Source: DASPKW01 sp038244055 (GTDB lineage Bacteria; Planctomycetota; Phycisphaerae; Tepidisphaerales; Tepidisphaeraceae). From it: DNA of 14,735 nucleotides. The stretch lies in NCBI GenBank assembly GCA_038244055.1, contig JBBRTW010000144.1:1-14735 (forward strand). Direction: 5' to 3'. Both the position numbers and the translations under genes were made by a program. The notes under the pieces were generated by a model. That model was not told where the DNA came from, ran no database searches, and saw nothing but the letters and a program-made list of their open reading frames with translations. Positions 7,907 to 13,667 of this stretch are shown one piece after another; position 1 is the stretch's first letter; each line of letters opens with the position of its first letter.

Positions 7907-8185
7907 ATGTCCGACCTCGACCCCTTTCAGTTCTTCCGCCTGACGGTCGCGTGGATCGCCACGATCTACGCTTCGATCATCACCCTCCAATCCCTGTACG
8001 GCTGGGTCATCTATCTCTCGGGCCAGGAAAAATACATCACCGTCGTCCGCCGCTATGTGATTGTTCACGCCCTTCGGCTGCGCTTTAAGACCTTCTGGGG
8101 GGATGTGCTGATCTGCCTGCTGCTGTGCATCGTCTTCTTTCTCCTCTACCGGTTGCATCCCTTGGTCGAGGCTGGGAAGCTTTAA
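7907..8185 (+). CDS. Small two-helix membrane protein
   Basis: This encodes 92 residues and I do not recognise a named family. It has two hydrophobic segments, about 11-36 (VAWIATIYASIITLQSLYGW) and about 65-82 (VLICLLLCIVFFLL), joined by a basic stretch (VVRRYVIVHALRLRFK) that should lie in the cytoplasm. The in-frame region upstream is repeat-derived (LLASRFSLLASNFSLL), so ATG 7907 at MSDLDPF was chosen. No Shine-Dalgarno sequence is present because the heptamer array runs up to the start codon. It follows yggS on the same strand. In many bacteria yggS is followed by the small membrane protein YggT, but I see no clear YggT motif here, so that link is only positional. Confidence 0.75.
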   Translation: MSDLDPFQFFRLTVAWIATIYASIITLQSLYGWVIYLSGQEKYITVVRRYVIVHALRLRFKTFWGDVLICLLLCIVFFLLYRLHPLVEAGKL

Positions 8186-8210
8186 GTGTCCGCTAAAAAT
8201 AATGTGCATT

Positions 8211-8316
8211 GTCATCCTGTGCTTGCGAAGGATCTCGCTTCGAATATCGGGGCTGCTCGGATTTTTCGAATGGTCCCCGACCTGCGGGCAAGATGCTTCG
8301 CTGCGCTCAGCATGAC
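8211..8316. repeat. 106-bp imperfect inverted repeat (GTCATCCTG / CAGCATGAC ends)
   Basis: The left arm (8211-8238, starting GTCATCCTGTGCTTGCGAAG) and right arm (8288-8316, ending GCTGCGCTCAGCATGAC) are imperfect reverse complements. A second inner pairing, TCGGGG with CCCCGA, lies between them. It starts 25 bp after the membrane-protein stop. I recall similar GTCATCCTGAGCGNAGCGAAGGATCT-type words as dispersed intergenic repeats in several bacterial phyla. A terminator role is possible but there is no T-tract. Confidence 0.65.
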
Positions 8317-8346
8317 ACTTCATTTTGCTCTGCTGACATCATCCAC

Positions 8347-8388
8347 TAATTAACCGAAAGGGTCAGGTAATTAGCCGAAAGGGTCAGG
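8347..8388. repeat. 21-bp tandem duplication
   Basis: Two adjacent 21-bp copies (8347-8367 and 8368-8388) of TAATTARCCGAAAGGG plus TCAGG differ only at one base (A or G). The second copy runs into the left direct repeat of the MITE-like element. Confidence 0.85.
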
Positions 8389-8390
8389 AG
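8382..8390. repeat. Left 9-bp direct repeat (candidate target site duplication)
   Basis: GGTCAGGAG abuts the left terminal inverted repeat. The identical copy abuts the right end at 8541-8549. Confidence 0.75.
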
Positions 8391-8540
8391 GGCTCTGTCT
8401 CAAACCCCACTGTGACACGGGCGTCCCGCCCGTGCTGGCGACATGGAGTGGGAAAAGACGCAAATTCGCCGAAGTTTTTCGTTCGATGTTTCCAGCACGG
8501 CCGGGACGGCCGTGTCACGGGAAAGCATTGAGACAGAGCC
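8391..8540. mobile_element. MITE-like element with terminal inverted repeats
   Basis: This 150-bp non-coding element has 48-49-bp inverted arms (8391-8438 and 8492-8540). Their outer ends, GGCTCTGTCTCAA and TTGAGACAGAGCC, are perfect complements, and the inner ends, GTGACACGG.../...CCGTGTCAC and GTGCTGG/CCAGCAC, also pair. Each arm holds its own 7-bp stem with a 5-nt loop: CACGGGC-GTCCC-GCCCGTG (8416-8434) and CACGGCC-GGGAC-GGCCGTG (8496-8514). The core is about 53 bp and encodes nothing. GGTCAGGAG occurs immediately outside both ends (8382-8390 and 8541-8549), as expected of a 9-bp target duplication. A transposase acting in trans is implied, and its family is not identifiable from the ends alone. 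Confidence 0.8.
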
Positions 8541-8549
8541 GGTCAGGAG
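8541..8549. repeat. Right 9-bp direct repeat (candidate target site duplication)
   Basis: GGTCAGGAG follows the right terminal inverted repeat directly. It is identical to 8382-8390. Confidence 0.75.
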
Positions 8550-8603
8550 CCGGGGGATGATTATCAGCGTATGGAGCATTCCTGGTGGCCGGCTCCTGAC
8601 CCT
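8541..8603. repeat. Inverted repeat that appears to have received the MITE
   Basis: GGTCAGGAGCCGG (8541-8553) pairs perfectly with CCGGCTCCTGACC (8589-8601). If the MITE and one copy of its 9-bp direct repeat are removed, the left arm gains A and G (8380-8381) and matches CCGGCTCCTGACCCT (8589-8603) over 15 bp. The MITE therefore seems to have inserted into an older palindromic repeat. Confidence 0.65.
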
Positions 8604-8826
8604 GATGTGTGGATTTCAGCAGAGCAACCTCATTTGACGCCCATTTGACGCCCCGTTTGCCCGCGCGCAACCACGGTTATCGCCTCGCCGGGAAAATCGT
8701 TGCGTGGCTTCAATGCTTTTAATGGAGTCAAAATATATATGGAATAATTCCGATGCCTTTTCCGGTTACCGGTGGCGTGTTCAACGCACGTTCAAATTCA
8801 ACCATTCACCCGTAACAGGAAATATC
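8604..8826 (+). other. Upstream region of the Gly/Ala-rich protein gene
   Basis: No gene is seen here. An AT-rich patch (about 8710-8752, containing ATATATAT and GGAATAAT) is the likeliest place for a promoter, but I find no well-spaced -35/-10 pair. CCGGT-T-ACCGG (8762-8772) is a short palindrome that could be an operator. The reading frame of the next gene stays open through part of this region (GTG at 8704), but the composition differs and the ribosome site lies further downstream. Confidence 0.3.
8817..8822 (+). promoter_or_regulatory. Ribosome binding site selecting ATG 8827
   Basis: AGGAAA lies just upstream of ATG 8827, with 6 nt between AGGA and the ATG. It supports the 416-residue protein instead of the longer in-frame form that would begin at 8704. 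Confidence 0.55.
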
Positions 8827-10077
8827 ATGGCCATCGGAAGTCTCCCCAAGTCGTCGCACCTCGATATTAACATCGGCAAGGCGAATTACGCCCACAACGA
8901 TTACCAGGCCACGGTCAGCACCAAGCCGGCCAAGGACGCGAAAGACCCTAAACAGGGCACCCAGTCCTTCGGCCCCAGCGGAACGGTCCTTTATGGCACC
9001 GGCAAAGCCAAGTCCAGTGGCGAGGTTTTCGTTGGCCAGCCCCAGAACGCCACCGCCGAATTCTCCGGCCCGGCCGGCAGCGGCGCTTTCGCCGGCCAGA
9101 CCCGCGTCCTCGAGGCCCGCGCCCGCTGGAACGATGTCGTCGACACCAACCCCATGGATGATGGCAAGATCGAACTCGGCATCGACGGCCAGGCCCAGGC
9201 CAACCTTTTCCGCTCCGACCAGGGCGTGGATTACAAGACGCCGGCGGCGCAATACGCCGGCCACGACATCGTCTGGGCCGATGCCCACGCCAATGTCGGC
9301 GCGGTCGTCGGGGCGCAGGTCGATGGCTCGGTCAACCTGAACCTCAGCTTCTCATCGGCCCTGGGTTTCAAAGGGCGCGTCGGCGTGTTCGCCGGGGCGC
9401 TGGTCCGCGGCGAAGGTGAAGTGCGCGGCTATCTGGGCGGCGCGAGTGTCGGCGTCCATGCACGGGGCGAAGCCTGGGCGGGTGGGCAGGCCTGGGCCGA
9501 TGCCAAGGTCGGTTTGACCGGCTTGAATGCCAGCGTGGGCGCATTCGCCGGCGCGGCCGCCGGCGGCGCGGTTGGGGCGGATGTGATGGGCGTGGGCGTC
9601 GAGGCCAGCGGCCAGGTCTGGGCCGGCGCGGGAGCGAAGGCCAGTGTCGATATCGGCTGGAAAGATGGCAAGATCACCTTCGGCGCGGAGGCGGGCGCTG
9701 CCCTGGGCGTCGGCGCGGCCGGCGGATTCAACGTGACGATCGACACCGATCGCCTGGTGAGCGAGGGCAAGGCCCTGTGGAACACCGCCAACGGAATCGC
9801 CGGGCAGGCCGCCAACGATGCCGCGAAACTCGCCGGTGATGCCTCCCGGACCGCCGGCGACATCTGGCAGGCGATCAGCAACGCCGCCAACAGCGCCGGC
9901 CAGGGCGCTGCCCACACCGGCGACGATGCCGGCCAGGCCGCCCAGGACGTTGTCGACGCGGTGGTCGATGCCGCGACCCAGGCCGCCGAAGACACCGCCC
10001 ACGCCGCCGAGCAGGTCGCCGACACCGCCTCGCAGGCCGCCGGAGATGTCTGGAACTGGATGACCGGCAATGGCTGA
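8827..10077 (+). CDS. Gly/Ala-rich repetitive protein with Ala-rich helical tail
   Basis: This encodes 416 residues of unknown function. There is no signal peptide. Residues 1-150 are polar (MAIGSLPKSSHLDINIGKAN). Residues about 152-305 form a Gly/Ala-rich core of alternating small and hydrophobic residues, probably beta repeats (VGVHARGEAWAGGQAWADAK, VGVEASGQVWAGAGAKASVD, FGAEAGAALGVGAAGG). Residues about 310-410 are Ala-rich amphipathic helix with AAxDxA-type steps (GQAANDAAKLAGDASRTAGD, AAQDVVDAVVDAATQAAEDT), resembling LEA or apolipoprotein-like helices. Similar Gly/Ala modules occur in some secreted polymorphic-toxin-like proteins. That comparison is from memory and no toxin domain is visible. 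A strong terminator follows, so it is probably monocistronic. A structural, desiccation-related or secreted role are all open. Confidence 0.85.
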   Translation: MAIGSLPKSSHLDINIGKANYAHNDYQATVSTKPAKDAKDPKQGTQSFGPSGTVLYGTGKAKSSGEVFVGQPQNATAEFSGPAGSGAFAGQTRVLEARARWNDVVDTNPMDDGKIELGIDGQAQANLFRSDQGVDYKTPAAQYAGHDIVWADAHANVGAVVGAQVDGSVNLNLSFSSALGFKGRVGVFAGALVRGEGEVRGYLGGASVGVHARGEAWAGGQAWADAKVGLTGLNASVGAFAGAAAGGAVGADVMGVGVEASGQVWAGAGAKASVDIGWKDGKITFGAEAGAALGVGAAGGFNVTIDTDRLVSEGKALWNTANGIAGQAANDAAKLAGDASRTAGDIWQAISNAANSAGQGAAHTGDDAGQAAQDVVDAVVDAATQAAEDTAHAAEQVADTASQAAGDVWNWMTGNG

Positions 10078-10118
10078 TTGGCGACGCCGGCTCGAGAAGA
10101 AGATCGGCTGAAATAAAG

Positions 10119-10163
10119 CAGGGCAGGTTCAATCGCACTTGCGGATTGGACCTGCCCTGTTTG
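10119..10163. terminator. Bidirectional intrinsic terminator
   Basis: The arms CAGGGCAGGTTCAATC (10119-10134) and GATTGGACCTGCCCTG (10144-10159) pair over 16 bp with a single G-U wobble, around a 9-nt loop. TTTGTGT follows on the plus strand and A-rich AAATAAAG precedes it, giving a T-rich run for the minus strand. It lies between two convergent genes and can serve both. Confidence 0.9.
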
Positions 10164-10186
10164 TGTGATGTCTCGGCGGTGAATCC

Positions 10187-11539
10187 TCAGTCCTTCAAAT
10201 AGATGGCCGGATCCACGCGATGCTCCGGATCATCCCGCGCTGATTCCCAGAAAAATTCCGCGGATTCGGCATATCCGACTCCGGGCGAGCGCGAAATCTG
10301 CATCGGCGTTTTGCTGCCGTCTTTTGAAACCAGCATGGCGCTGGCCTTGTACACGCCGAAAGGAATGTTTCGCCGGTTGCTGCTGTAGTTGAGATCGGCG
10401 GAGTCGATATCGATGGTTACCGCATCCATTCGCGAGCCATCCAGAAGGGGCCCCTGCGGCGTGATCGTCAGCAGCACTTTGGCGCCCGGATGACGGGTGC
10501 TGAATGAGCCGCCCGTCAGCGTGTAGGCCGGCCCGTTGACCGCGAGGATGCCGCCAAAAAAGGCCCGCTCGCCTTTGGGGTCTTCGCCCGGTCGAAGCCC
10601 GCTAATGACCATCCGGAAATCGCGCACGATTCCGCTGGCCGAGGCCTGATCCACACCGACTTTTCGGTCATCCAGCCACACCAGGTCCACCGGCAGGCGA
10701 TGGCCGGAATGTTCGACGACGCAGGTGGCCGTGACCTGATACAGCCCATCGGGGACCTGCTGCTCGTAGTGGCCATTTTTATCCACTTCCAGGCCATAGC
10801 GCGTTCGCTCGGCGGCGATGGTCGTGCCCCAGACCGAGACGCGATAGGACAGAACATTGGCGATGGGTTTGCCATCGAGACCGAGGATGTCGCCGGAGAT
10901 CGTGTGCGGCTTGCGCCGGCCGGCGACTTCTTTGGCGTACTGTTCCCGCGCCCTGGCCAGGAGCTGTTCTCCGTTCGCGGGCGCGGCCGCCGCGGGCGCA
11001 TCGGCGAAGCTGATGCTCTGCAACAGTCCCGTCATCTCCGCCATATGCTGGTCGTAAAGGTCCTTGCTGGTGGCGAGGTAGTAAATGCCCGCCAGTCGAT
11101 TCTGCACCTTGGCCGCGACCATTCGCGCGTGAACCTGTTGCCCGCCCTCGCTCTGGGTCACCACTGTGCGCGATAGCGCCTCGAACCCCTGGCGGGTCTT
11201 GCTGGAGGTGACCTCGCTGGATTCGAGCACCTTGCCGCCGCTGGTCACTTCCTTGACGGCCGCTTCGAACGCCGTGGCCAGATTCAGTTCGCCCTGCGCC
11301 GGCGCGAGGACCATGATGATGATCGCCTGCTGCGTCGCGTTGGAATCCGGCGCGGCGAAGATCCGCGCGGGCCGTTCTCCACCCTCGGTCACTTTCCACC
11401 CGGCCGGCGCTTTATACTGGATGAATTCCAGAGTCGAATCCGCCTTGGGCGAGCTGTCATCCGCTCCGCAGGCCGCCGCCAGCAAAACGACAAGTGCGCC
11501 CGCAAACCATCGCTCCGCACGCGATTGAGGATTCATCAT
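10187..11539 (-). CDS. Putative lipoprotein with a carboxypeptidase-regulatory-like domain
   Basis: This encodes 450 residues. A basic N terminus, a hydrophobic segment (WFAGALVVLLAAAC, 11-24) and Cys24 indicate a lipoprotein signal, although the -3 residue is Ala where Leu is usual. Residues about 40-178 form a domain starting YKAPAGWKV and ending in a GLLQSISF segment, a pattern typical of secreted domains that begin with 'P-GW'. Residues about 190-210 are a linker. Residues about 212-275 (ISGDILGLDGKPIANVLSYR...DKNGHYEQQVPDGLYQVTA) resemble a carboxypeptidase-regulatory beta-sandwich. The C-terminal 150 residues are unassigned. It probably sits in a membrane facing the periplasm. The function is unknown. 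Start ATG 11539 is followed directly by a second ATG, and no Shine-Dalgarno sequence is seen. Confidence 0.85.
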   Translation of the reverse strand: MMNPQSRAERWFAGALVVLLAAACGADDSSPKADSTLEFIQYKAPAGWKVTEGGERPARIFAAPDSNATQQAIIIMVLAPAQGELNLATAFEAAVKEVTSGGKVLESSEVTSSKTRQGFEALSRTVVTQSEGGQQVHARMVAAKVQNRLAGIYYLATSKDLYDQHMAEMTGLLQSISFADAPAAAAPANGEQLLARAREQYAKEVAGRRKPHTISGDILGLDGKPIANVLSYRVSVWGTTIAAERTRYGLEVDKNGHYEQQVPDGLYQVTATCVVEHSGHRLPVDLVWLDDRKVGVDQASASGIVRDFRMVISGLRPGEDPKGERAFFGGILAVNGPAYTLTGGSFSTRHPGAKVLLTITPQGPLLDGSRMDAVTIDIDSADLNYSSNRRNIPFGVYKASAMLVSKDGSKTPMQISRSPGVGYAESAEFFWESARDDPEHRVDPAIYLKD

Positions 11540-11604
11540 GGGCGCATCGTAGCAGTTGGAGGCCTGGGGAAGATAGTTTTAATTGAGAATCTCCGCCCGA
11601 TACT

Positions 11605-11634
11605 TTGCCATCGACGCCGCCGCGCTGCTAAACT
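11605..11634 (+). promoter_or_regulatory. Candidate promoter of the Rho_N/coiled-coil protein gene
   Basis: TTGCCA (11605-11610) and TAAACT (11629-11634) are 18 nt apart, with an extended -10 TG at 11626-11627. Transcription would start near 11641, leaving a leader of about 12 nt that includes GAGGTG (11645-11650). The rest of the 113-bp divergent gap holds an AT-rich patch near 11575-11590 that may serve the opposite gene. Confidence 0.4.
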
Positions 11635-11652
11635 CGCGGGCGATGAGGTGTT

Positions 11653-12612
11653 ATGCCCGCCGGTGATCGCGAAAATGACGTCAAGCTCCTCCCCGCCAGC
11701 CCGGGCGGCGCTTCCGCGCGCGAGAATGCCGCCATTATCGTCGCCGCCGAACCGTCGCCGCCGGTGGTGGTTTCATCCGGCTCCATGCCGCGACAACTGG
11801 CCGATCTGCCCAAGGATGAACTCAAGACATTGGCCGAGGAATATGGGCTGGAGGCGCGGAAATACAAGACGCCGCAGGACCTGGTCGCGGCCATCCATCA
11901 GCGGCGGCAGTTGATCGCGGGGCTGGACCGCGACGCGATGCTCGATGTGGTGCGCTGGGGACGCCGGCCGGTACCGATCAACGCCACGCAGGAGCAACTG
12001 GCCTTCGAGATTCTGCGGATCAAGAGCATGCGTTTCGACGGGCTGAGCGAGCGCGGGCTGGTGGCGCTGGCGCGGCTGCGGGCGGTGGAGGTGGAGACAG
12101 AGGATGGGGTGCCGCAGGTGGTGAAGAAGCTGAAAAAGAAGGAGGGTTTTTTCGCGAGGCTCAATCGCAAGCGGCGCTCGATGCTGGGGTCGATCGTCTC
12201 GGGGTTGATCGGGGAGAGCGGATCATCGAGCGAGTATCAGTTCCTGCCGCCGGAGGATGGCGCGGCGGCTTCGGACGGCGGCTCGGCGGGCTCGGGGGGC
12301 TCGGCCAGCGCCGGTGCGCCATCGCGCGATCGCTCCATTAAAGAGGAAATCGAGGAGGCTGGGCTTTTCGGGGGAATCGCGGCGCGGGTGAAGAAGACGG
12401 CCGACCAGTACATCAATCAGAAGCTGGATGAGATCGAATCGCGCATCGATCGCAAGCTCGATGAAATCGACCGGCGACTGGCCGAATGGCGGGATAAGGA
12501 GATCGCCAATCGGCTGCGAATTCTAAAGATCACGCTCTGGGCCAGTGTGATCGTGGCGAGTTGCTCGTTGCTTTACACCTATCTGAAGGTGCATTTCGGC
12601 GGGCATGGCTAA
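11653..12612 (+). CDS. Rho_N/SAP-like domain, coiled coil and C-terminal membrane anchor
   Basis: This encodes 319 residues and I do not know a named family. After a low-complexity N terminus, residues about 46-86 (LADLPKDELKTLAEEYGLEA, then RKYKTPQDLVAAIHQRR) match the helix-extended-loop-helix pattern of Rho N-terminal or SAP-like domains, which often bind nucleic acid. Residues about 88-150 are a further helical module. A basic stretch (KKLKKKEGFFARLNRKRRS, 158-176), a Gly/Ser linker (about 203-224) and a coiled coil (QKLDEIESRIDRKLDEIDRR, 256-275, and beyond) lead to one membrane helix (LKITLWASVIVASCSLLYTY, 291-310). The layout suggests a membrane-tethered, possibly nucleic-acid-binding protein, with the bulk in the cytoplasm. 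That is inference. ATG 11653 has GAGGTG close upstream. ATG at M45 is an alternative. Confidence 0.85.
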   Translation: MPAGDRENDVKLLPASPGGASARENAAIIVAAEPSPPVVVSSGSMPRQLADLPKDELKTLAEEYGLEARKYKTPQDLVAAIHQRRQLIAGLDRDAMLDVVRWGRRPVPINATQEQLAFEILRIKSMRFDGLSERGLVALARLRAVEVETEDGVPQVVKKLKKKEGFFARLNRKRRSMLGSIVSGLIGESGSSSEYQFLPPEDGAAASDGGSAGSGGSASAGAPSRDRSIKEEIEEAGLFGGIAARVKKTADQYINQKLDEIESRIDRKLDEIDRRLAEWRDKEIANRLRILKITLWASVIVASCSLLYTYLKVHFGGHG

Positions 12613-12618
12613 CCGTAG

Positions 12619-12637
12619 CATGGGCATCCTGCCCATG
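12619..12637 (+). repeat. REP-like hairpin CATGGGC-ATCCT-GCCCATG
   Basis: A perfect 7-bp stem with a 5-nt loop starts 7 nt after the preceding stop. There is no T-tract, so it is not a classical terminator. The core GGC-ATCCT-GCC matches the hairpins in the MITE and in the 55-bp tandem array. Confidence 0.7.
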
Positions 12638-12639
12638 TT

Positions 12640-12721
12640 GGATGGATCGCCCTGTTATGAATTTCCCTTTTGTCGGTTTCCGAATTTGTTTCGGAATTCG
12701 GGTTTCGGATTTCGTGCTCCG
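12640..12721. other. Gene-free AT-richer spacer with degenerate TTTCGGA words
   Basis: No gene is seen. The words TTTCCGAATTTG, TTTCGGAATTCGGG and TTTCGGATTTCG follow each other with spacings near 12-14 bp and may be the worn remains of another short tandem repeat. CGTGCTCCG at the end is a partial copy of the downstream 55-bp unit. Confidence 0.3.
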
Positions 12722-12886
12722 CGACAAGACGCTCCGAGATCAACGTGGTTCACACGGGCAAGATGCTCGTGCTCCGCGACAAGACGCTCCGAGATCAACA
12801 CGGTTCACACGGGCAAGATGCCCGTGCTACGCGACAAGACGCTCCGAGATCAACACGGTTCACACGGGCAAGATGCCCGTGCTACG
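12722..12886. repeat. Three tandem 55-bp repeats, each with a REP-like hairpin
   Basis: Units lie at 12722-12776, 12777-12831 and 12832-12886. Each begins CGACAAGACGCTCCGAGATC and contains CACGGGC-AAGAT-GCCCGTG (first copy GCTCGTG). Copies 2 and 3 are identical apart from the junction, and copy 1 has a few substitutions. The array ends 4 bp before the stop codon of the SDR gene, so it forms the 3' untranslated region of that transcript. The units have no variable spacers, so this is not CRISPR. Confidence 0.95.
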
Positions 12887-12890
12887 AGAA

Positions 12891-13667
12891 TCAATCCTTT
12901 TCCTTGACCGTATTGCGTCCAATGATCGGATACTGCTCCAGCTCCAGCACGCTTCCCGAAATCGGCCGGCTCTCATCGCCGAGCCAGTAGACCGCGGCGG
13001 CGGCGATGGTCTCGGGCGCGATCAGTTTTCCCGAAGGCGCGGCGTAGGCCGGCGGGGTTTTCCACCAGTCTTCCGGCAGGCCGCCCTGGGTCATGATCTT
13101 GTGCTCGTTGGCGGTCAGGGTCCAGCCGACGTTGACCTGGTTGATGCGGACGCGATCGCGCGCCAGGGCATCGGCCATGTTGCGCGTGGCGGTGAGCAGG
13201 CCGCCTTTGGAGACGCTGTAGGGCAGCAAGTTGGGCGCGCCGCAATATGCATTGACCGAGCCGATGTTCAGCACCGAGCCTTCGGAGGATTTCAGATGTG
13301 GCAGGGCAGCGCGGATGAGCAGCAGGGGGGCGCGGAGGTTGATGGAGATGATGTGGTCGAACGTGGTCGCATCGCACTGTTCGAGGGTGGCGCGCTTGGG
13401 CAGAGCGGCGTTGTTGACGATTCCATCGATCCGTCCGAATGCCCGCAGTGTATGGCTGACGAGCTCCTCGGCCGATTCCGCTTTGGAGAGGTCATTGCAG
13501 CAGAGCGTGGCGGCCGGGCCGAGCTGGGTGACTATGGCCTGGCCCCAGTCGTGCTCCAGTCCATGCACGGTGACCTTCCCCCCCTCGGCCACGATGCGGC
13601 GGGCGATGGCCTCGCCGATCCCCGTGGTCGAACCCGTAACGATGATGACCTTATCTTTGAGACGCAT
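12891..13667 (-). CDS. Short-chain dehydrogenase/reductase (SDR family)
   Basis: This encodes 258 residues from ATG 13667. ATG 13673 would add two residues but lies only 1 nt after the ribosome site. In the numbering of the 260-residue form, it has the classical SDR features: TGSTTGIG (13-20) for NAD(P) binding, NNAA (87-90), Asn112, catalytic Ser139, and Y152-x3-K156 in YSVSKGG. All four catalytic-tetrad positions are present. The tail (SGSVLELEQYPIIGRN) is distinctive, and from memory similar tails occur in planctomycete SDRs. The substrate is unknown. It overlaps the end of the hexulose-6-phosphate-synthase-like gene by 17 bp, so the two are probably translated together, and a sugar or sugar-phosphate substrate is a reasonable guess. 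Confidence 0.92.
   Translation of the reverse strand: MRLKDKVIIVTGSTTGIGEAIARRIVAEGGKVTVHGLEHDWGQAIVTQLGPAATLCCNDLSKAESAEELVSHTLRAFGRIDGIVNNAALPKRATLEQCDATTFDHIISINLRAPLLLIRAALPHLKSSEGSVLNIGSVNAYCGAPNLLPYSVSKGGLLTATRNMADALARDRVRINQVNVGWTLTANEHKIMTQGGLPEDWWKTPPAYAAPSGKLIAPETIAAAAVYWLGDESRPISGSVLELEQYPIIGRNTVKEKD

Noticed and set aside
9352..10070. Long reverse frames opposite the Gly/Ala-rich protein gene
   Set aside because: They are mirror frames of a repetitive GC-rich gene, have no ribosome sites, and would be transcribed away from any promoter I can see.
12722..12886. CRISPR array
   Set aside because: The whole 55-bp unit is repeated with no variable spacers, and no cas gene is nearby.
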